This document shows, in pieces, positions 26,339 to 29,692 of a stretch of 29,692 nucleotides of DNA. The stretch's first letter is position 1; each line of letters opens with the position of its first letter. Source of the stretch: Eutrophocola sp964601805. GTDB taxonomy: Bacteria; Pseudomonadota; Gammaproteobacteria; Pseudomonadales; Pseudohongiellaceae. A model generated the notes under the pieces. The model was not told the origin of the DNA. It searched no databases and worked only from the letters and a program-made list of their open reading frames with translations. The stretch is from positions 1 to 29,692 of the forward strand of contig CAZROW010000036.1 in the NCBI GenBank assembly GCA_964601805.1. The letters run 5' to 3'. The position numbers were made by a program, and so were the translations under genes.

Positions 26339-26415
26339 GCTCCGGTGGCACAGCTGGATAGCGCGGCCCCCTCCTAAGGGGCAGGTCGCAGGTTCGAATC
26401 CTGCCCGGAGCGCCA
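26339..26415 (+). tRNA. tRNA-Arg (anticodon CCT)
   Basis: Full cloverleaf of 77 nt including encoded CCA. The acceptor stem GCTCCGG pairs with CCGGAGC. The anticodon stem GCCCC / GGGGC encloses CTCCTAA, giving anticodon CCT, which reads AGG. The T arm GCAGG-TTCGAAT-CCTGC is perfect, and the discriminator is G before CCA. The 5' part is duplicated upstream. Confidence 0.97.
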
Positions 26416-26539
26416 TTTCCATCTCAGCCCTGATTTTTCCGGCAATATCGTTGACGCGTGTCTTTTTTCAGCGGAAAACTGATTTTTGCCGGTAAATTTA
26501 TTAATATCAGAACACAGATGTATTACTGATTATCTGATC

Positions 26540-27478
26540 ATGTCTGCCACTATTCTTCCGTTTGAACTCCCCCGTAACGAGGCTGTGATGTCTGTCCACA
26601 GCGTGGTTCCCGAAACAGCAATGACTGCTGACTTTCTGGGCACCGAGCGGGAAAGCCATGCCATCCAGATCAGCCCGGACGGGCTGATGCTCACTGTGGG
26701 TTATTCCATTATGGAAGCCAGTGAAGTCTGGATATCCAATCGCCGCGGACAGACGGCAGAAGGCATCGTACTGGCCCAGGATTATGATTCGGGCATCGCC
26801 CTGATTCGGCCAACAAGCAGTCTCGGCAAGGCCTATCTTGATACTGACGGCGCCTCAACCGTGAACATCGGTGATCGCATTGAAATTGTCACCAGTGAAA
26901 GCACCAAGGCCATGGACGGTGTCATTTTTGCCAAGGAAGAATATGCGGGACGCTGGGAATATTTGCTTGAGGAAGCTTTTTACACGATTCCATTGTGCGA
27001 ACACTGGTCAGGTGCCGGGCTGCTGAACAAGCAGGGCAAACTGGTGGGTATCGGCTCACTGGCCCTGGGACTGAAAGGCCCTACCGGTGACATCGTTCCG
27101 GGCAACCTGTTTATACCGACTGACCTGGTGATGCCCCACCTGGATCATTTGACAGCACATGGTCAGAAACCGGGCAAACTTCGGCCCTGGTTGGGCACCC
27201 TGGTCGAGGAGCATGAATCAGAGCTTTGCGTGGTAGGACTCTATCTTGGCGCGCCCGCTGCCCGTGCAGGCATTAAAACCGGGGATATCATCCTGTCAGT
27301 GGATGCACAACCCGTATCTTCCATGGCCGGCTTTTTTCGCACCCTGTGGCACTACGGGCCTGCAGGCAGTCGCATTCCGCTGACCCTCAAGGACGGTGAC
27401 AGTACACGGGAAGTCGTCCTGGACACTATCGACCGTAACAGCTTTTTCGTTCAGCATTCCACGAACATGTTCAATTGA
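26540..27478 (+). CDS. Trypsin-fold/PDZ protein, probable pseudo-protease
   Basis: A 312-aa product from the ATG at 26540. Another ATG at 26588 has a better ribosome site (GAGG, 5-nt spacer) and would give 296 aa. It resembles HtrA/DegQ: a beta-barrel with SPDGLMLTVGYSIMEASEV (about where HtrA has the TNxHV catalytic His), DYDSGIALIRPTSS (Asp region) and HWSGAGLLNKQGKLVGIGS (the NSGGPL region with Ser kept). A C-terminal PDZ domain follows (about 215-305; LGAPAARAGIKTGDIILSVD). The catalytic His is replaced, and neither start gives a signal peptide, so proteolysis is doubtful. It may be a binding or scaffold protein. It stands between tRNA-Arg and xthA. Confidence 0.8.
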   Translation: MSATILPFELPRNEAVMSVHSVVPETAMTADFLGTERESHAIQISPDGLMLTVGYSIMEASEVWISNRRGQTAEGIVLAQDYDSGIALIRPTSSLGKAYLDTDGASTVNIGDRIEIVTSESTKAMDGVIFAKEEYAGRWEYLLEEAFYTIPLCEHWSGAGLLNKQGKLVGIGSLALGLKGPTGDIVPGNLFIPTDLVMPHLDHLTAHGQKPGKLRPWLGTLVEEHESELCVVGLYLGAPAARAGIKTGDIILSVDAQPVSSMAGFFRTLWHYGPAGSRIPLTLKDGDSTREVVLDTIDRNSFFVQHSTNMFN

Positions 27479-27522
27479 ACATGGTCCGCTATTTTCATCA
27501 TTTGCGTAACCGGTAAACATTT

Positions 27523-28287
27523 ATGCGTCTACTTTCATGGAACGTCAATGGCATTCGTGCGGCTGTCGGCAAAGGCTTCGTTGATACCGTCAATGCCCTG
27601 GATTGTGACGTCATTTGCCTGCAGGAAACCAAGGCACAGGAAGACCAGGTACACACGGCCCTGGAAGGCCTGGACGGCTACCATATATACCCTAATTCAG
27701 CAGTGCGAAAGGGCTACTCCGGCACAGCTATTTTAAGTCGGATCAAGCCAGTTGAAGTGGTCCCCCATATCGGAATTGACGAGCATGACCAGGAAGGCCG
27801 GGTACTGTGCGCGGAATATCCTGATTATTTTCTCGTTACAGTCTATACACCCAACTCCGGGAACGGCTTGCGACGCCTGGAATACCGCCAGCACTGGGAC
27901 CGTGAATTCCTGGTCTATCTGAAAAAACTGGAAAAAAGCAAGCCGGTGGTAGTTTGCGGTGACCTCAATGTAGCGCACAGGGAGATAGACCTGGCTCGAC
28001 CAAAACCGAATTACAATAAAACTGCAGGCTATACCCAGGCCGAAATCGATGGCATGGACAACCTGATGTCCGCCAGTTTTATTGATACCTACAGGCACTT
28101 GCATCCTGACACGGTGAAATACAGCTGGTGGAGTTACAGGGCCGGTGCCCGCGGCAAGAATATCGGCTGGAGAATTGACTATTTCCTGGTGTCCGCCCAA
28201 CTTTCAGACAAAATCCTGGCTGCGGAAATTCATGACCAGGTCATGGGCTCTGATCATTGCCCGGTATTTCTTGAACTTGAAGGCTGA
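27523..28287 (+). CDS. xthA: Exodeoxyribonuclease III (ExoA/APE1-like AP endonuclease)
   Basis: Base-excision-repair nuclease that cuts 5' of abasic sites and removes blocked 3' ends. The EEP-fold residues are present: Asn7/Asn9 (SWNVNG), Glu35 (CLQETK), Tyr108 (VYTPNSG), Asp147 and Asn149 (CGDLNVAH), and Asp244-His245 (GSDHCPV). The motif YSWWSYRAGARGKNIGWRIDY is closer to the Bacillus ExoA/human APE1 branch than to E. coli XthA. Length is 254 aa. The start is the family-conserved one, with only weak GGTAA upstream. It ends 48 nt before a strong bidirectional terminator. Confidence 0.94.
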   Translation: MRLLSWNVNGIRAAVGKGFVDTVNALDCDVICLQETKAQEDQVHTALEGLDGYHIYPNSAVRKGYSGTAILSRIKPVEVVPHIGIDEHDQEGRVLCAEYPDYFLVTVYTPNSGNGLRRLEYRQHWDREFLVYLKKLEKSKPVVVCGDLNVAHREIDLARPKPNYNKTAGYTQAEIDGMDNLMSASFIDTYRHLHPDTVKYSWWSYRAGARGKNIGWRIDYFLVSAQLSDKILAAEIHDQVMGSDHCPVFLELEG

Positions 28288-28334
28288 CCAAAGCGGCAAT
28301 ACCTGGTCCGTTTAGAAAACCTTCCGCCCATAAA

Positions 28335-28362
28335 AAAACACCCGGCAAAAGCCGGGTGTTTT
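28335..28362. terminator. Bidirectional intrinsic terminator between xthA and the repeat protein
   Basis: A perfect 12-bp stem AAAACACCCGGC / GCCGGGTGTTTT with an AAAA loop. Because A and T runs flank the GC core, it gives a U tract in both directions: T59-T62 for xthA on the plus strand, and the complement of A32-A38 for the convergent minus-strand gene. It lies 20 nt past the stop of the latter. Confidence 0.9.
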
Positions 28363-28382
28363 CGTTTCCATCCAGACCAGGT

Positions 28383-29692
28383 TTATTCCGGAGTACCTTC
28401 AAGTAATCCCAACCCGCCCAGGGCTGATGCCCCATTGGTGAGTGAGAAGCCAGTGACAAAGCCATTGGTGTCACCTGCTCCGGTGAAGACACCGCCCAGG
28501 CTGCCCTCAATGCCCTGAGTGATGCCGTTCGGGCTAATCACTACGTCGTTACTGAAGTTATCCATGGCTGCCGAAGCACCATTGACGCTACCGGTAAAGT
28601 TCATGCTCCACTGCTCGGCACCGTAACCAACCGTGGCATCGAAATTACCATTGGAAATGGCGCCAGAGTTTAGGTCAACATCAAACCCCATCTCCAGGCC
28701 GGTCAGGGTGCCTGCCGTACCGGCACCGGTGAACTGGTTCGGTACAGAACTGTAACTCCAGTTGCCGGAAACCGATTTCAGGTCATCCATATTGGCCGGA
28801 TCAACCACTGCCAGGTAGACACGCTGGAAGTCAGCACTACTGATTTCCTGGCTACCCTCAAGCAGCCCGGGGAGGCTCCAGTAGCCCCAGTCAACCGTCA
28901 GGTCACCTACCCTGCCACTGGATTCAACACCACCTTCAGCGTCGGCTGGTACTGCAGCAAACAGGACAGTAGTGTCACCAACTTCACTCACAGTGACTGC
29001 GCCTGCAGCATTGTTGATGTCTTCGCTGATACCAGTGATCAGGTTACGAATCTGGACTGAGCTATCCTGTTCCAGGTTGTTACTATTACCATTGCCGTTG
29101 CCGTTGTTATTGCCGTTACCGTTGCTGGTTTCATCGACCAACGTACAGTTTGCATCAGCAATACACTCTTCAATGGTCAGATCAGGATTGCTGGGTACCT
29201 GGTTTGTGCTGGTAGTTACATTGTTGCCATTATTGCCACCACCATTGCTGTTGTTATTACCGGAATTGCCATTGCCGGTGTTACCGGTATCGGTACCAGC
29301 TGTGTCAGTTCCACTGTTGTTACCGTTGCCGTTGTTGTTGCCGGAATTGCCATTGCCGGTGTTGCCAGTATCGGTACCTGCCGTGTCAGTGCCACCGTTG
29401 TTACCGTTGCCGTTGTTGTTCCCGGAATTACCATTGCCGGCAGTGTCGCTGCCACCGCTGTTGCCGTTGTTGTTCCCGGAATTACCGTTACCGGCAGTGT
29501 CGTTGCCACCGCTGTTGCCGTTGTTATTTCCGGAATTACCGTTACCGGCAGTGTCGTTGCCACCGCTGTTGCCGTTGTTATTTCCGGAATTACCGTTACC
29601 GGCAGTGTCGTTGCCACCGCTGTTGCCGTTGTTATTTCCGGAATTACCGTTACCGGCAGTGTCGTTGCCACCGCTGTTGCCGTTGTTATTTC
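28383..29692 (-). CDS. Asn/Gly-repeat surface-type protein, 5' end beyond the window
   Basis: An uninterrupted minus-strand frame from the window edge to a TAA at 28383, at least 436 codons; the true start is outside. The first visible 145 residues or so are low-complexity repeats of the unit GNNNGNSGGNDTAGNGNS. A short segment with two cysteines follows (TIEECIADANCTLVDET), then another Asn/Gly run. A C-terminal domain of about 215 aa, rich in Gly, Ser, Asn and beta-forming residues, closes the protein (VDWGYWSLPGLLEGSQE, GEQ-like WSMNFTGSV, GSLGGVFTGAGDTNGFVTGFS). The cysteine segment and the GGVFTGxGA-like ending recall the C-terminal module of large FecR-domain envelope proteins; this is recall, not proof. 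It is convergent with xthA. Confidence 0.7.
   Translation of the reverse strand, partial: NNNGNSGGNDTAGNGNSGNNNGNSGGNDTAGNGNSGNNNGNSGGNDTAGNGNSGNNNGNSGGNDTAGNGNSGNNNGNSGGSDTAGNGNSGNNNGNGNNGGTDTAGTDTGNTGNGNSGNNNGNGNNSGTDTAGTDTGNTGNGNSGNNNSNGGGNNGNNVTTSTNQVPSNPDLTIEECIADANCTLVDETSNGNGNNNGNGNGNSNNLEQDSSVQIRNLITGISEDINNAAGAVTVSEVGDTTVLFAAVPADAEGGVESSGRVGDLTVDWGYWSLPGLLEGSQEISSADFQRVYLAVVDPANMDDLKSVSGNWSYSSVPNQFTGAGTAGTLTGLEMGFDVDLNSGAISNGNFDATVGYGAEQWSMNFTGSVNGASAAMDNFSNDVVISPNGITQGIEGSLGGVFTGAGDTNGFVTGFSLTNGASALGGLGLLEGTPE
29262..29692 (-). repeat. In-frame tandem repeats, 81-bp and 54-bp units
   Basis: Counted on the plus strand from each GGAATT, the spacing is 81, 81, 54, 54, 54 and 54 nt. 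Units begin at 29262, 29343, 29424, 29478, 29532, 29586 and 29640. The units from 29478 on are identical, the last cut at 53 nt by the window edge. All lengths are multiples of 27 nt, so the frame is kept: 27-residue and 18-residue peptides. The 81-bp form is the 54-bp form with an extra 27-bp TDTGxxTDT-coding segment. Confidence 0.95.

Noticed and set aside
26222..26422. 66-codon minus-strand frame resembling many database entries (FEPATCPLGGG)
   Set aside because: This peptide is the well-known antisense translation of a tRNA gene, not a protein.
29216..29671. 151-codon minus-strand frame of Thr/Val/Ala/Ile repeats
   Set aside because: It is the out-of-phase reading of the same 54-bp repeats, which lack stops in several frames. 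The Asn/Gly frame continues into a long unique domain and is preferred.
29262..29692. CRISPR array
   Set aside because: The repeats are directly adjacent with no unique spacers, and they keep an open frame. They are a coding tandem repeat.

Overview
The window reads as a chromosomal scaffold from a gammaproteobacterium, probably environmental. The evidence is gene content and order: ruvC-ruvA-ruvB-tolQRAB-pal-cpoB-queE-queC preceded by aspS and tacO/yebC, and the yihY / arsC / wrbA / DUF2069 / hda / DUF2066 / DUF3108 neighbourhood, both resemble Pseudomonas-type chromosomes. A 100-N assembly gap (17217-17316) and a right edge that stops inside identical 54-bp repeats suggest a draft or metagenome assembly. 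I cannot name a genus.

Layout. Positions 47-11784 are one long minus-strand block. In transcription order it holds an FmdB-type zinc ribbon, aspS, yebC, ruvCAB (Holliday-junction processing), tolQRAB-pal-cpoB (envelope constriction and outer-membrane integrity), then queE-queC (7-deazaguanine/queuosine precursors). Internal promoters are plausible before aspS and ruvC, and a strong hairpin terminator sits between pal and cpoB. Positions 11785-12334 are a long non-coding leader before a small HU-like protein with a Lys/Ala-rich tail. proS (+) and yihY (-) then converge on a shared CTAG stop. arsC-wrbA-DUF2069 (+) runs into the N gap, with a 5'-truncated sppA after it. hda and DUF2066 (-) diverge from a DUF3108 gene (+).

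Positions 21847-24157 (-) form a compact three-gene unit, arsS plus two small glycosyltransferase-like genes (TIGR04283 and TIGR04282 types). This suggests organoarsenic (arsenosugar-type) metabolism, but no arsM is present here. selO (+) follows divergently.

The least ordinary part is the right end. It has a REP-like inverted pair, a fragment duplicating the leader and 5' part of a tRNA-Arg(CCT) gene just ahead of the intact tRNA, and a trypsin-fold/PDZ protein that appears to lack its catalytic histidine. An APE1/ExoA-type xthA follows, and finally a minus-strand, 5'-incomplete Asn/Gly-repeat surface-type protein whose coding repeat reaches the window edge.

No CRISPR array, insertion sequence, phage or recognised defence system was seen. 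I do not claim a wholly new system. The best leads are the repeat protein, the pseudo-protease, the tRNA duplication scar and the ars unit.
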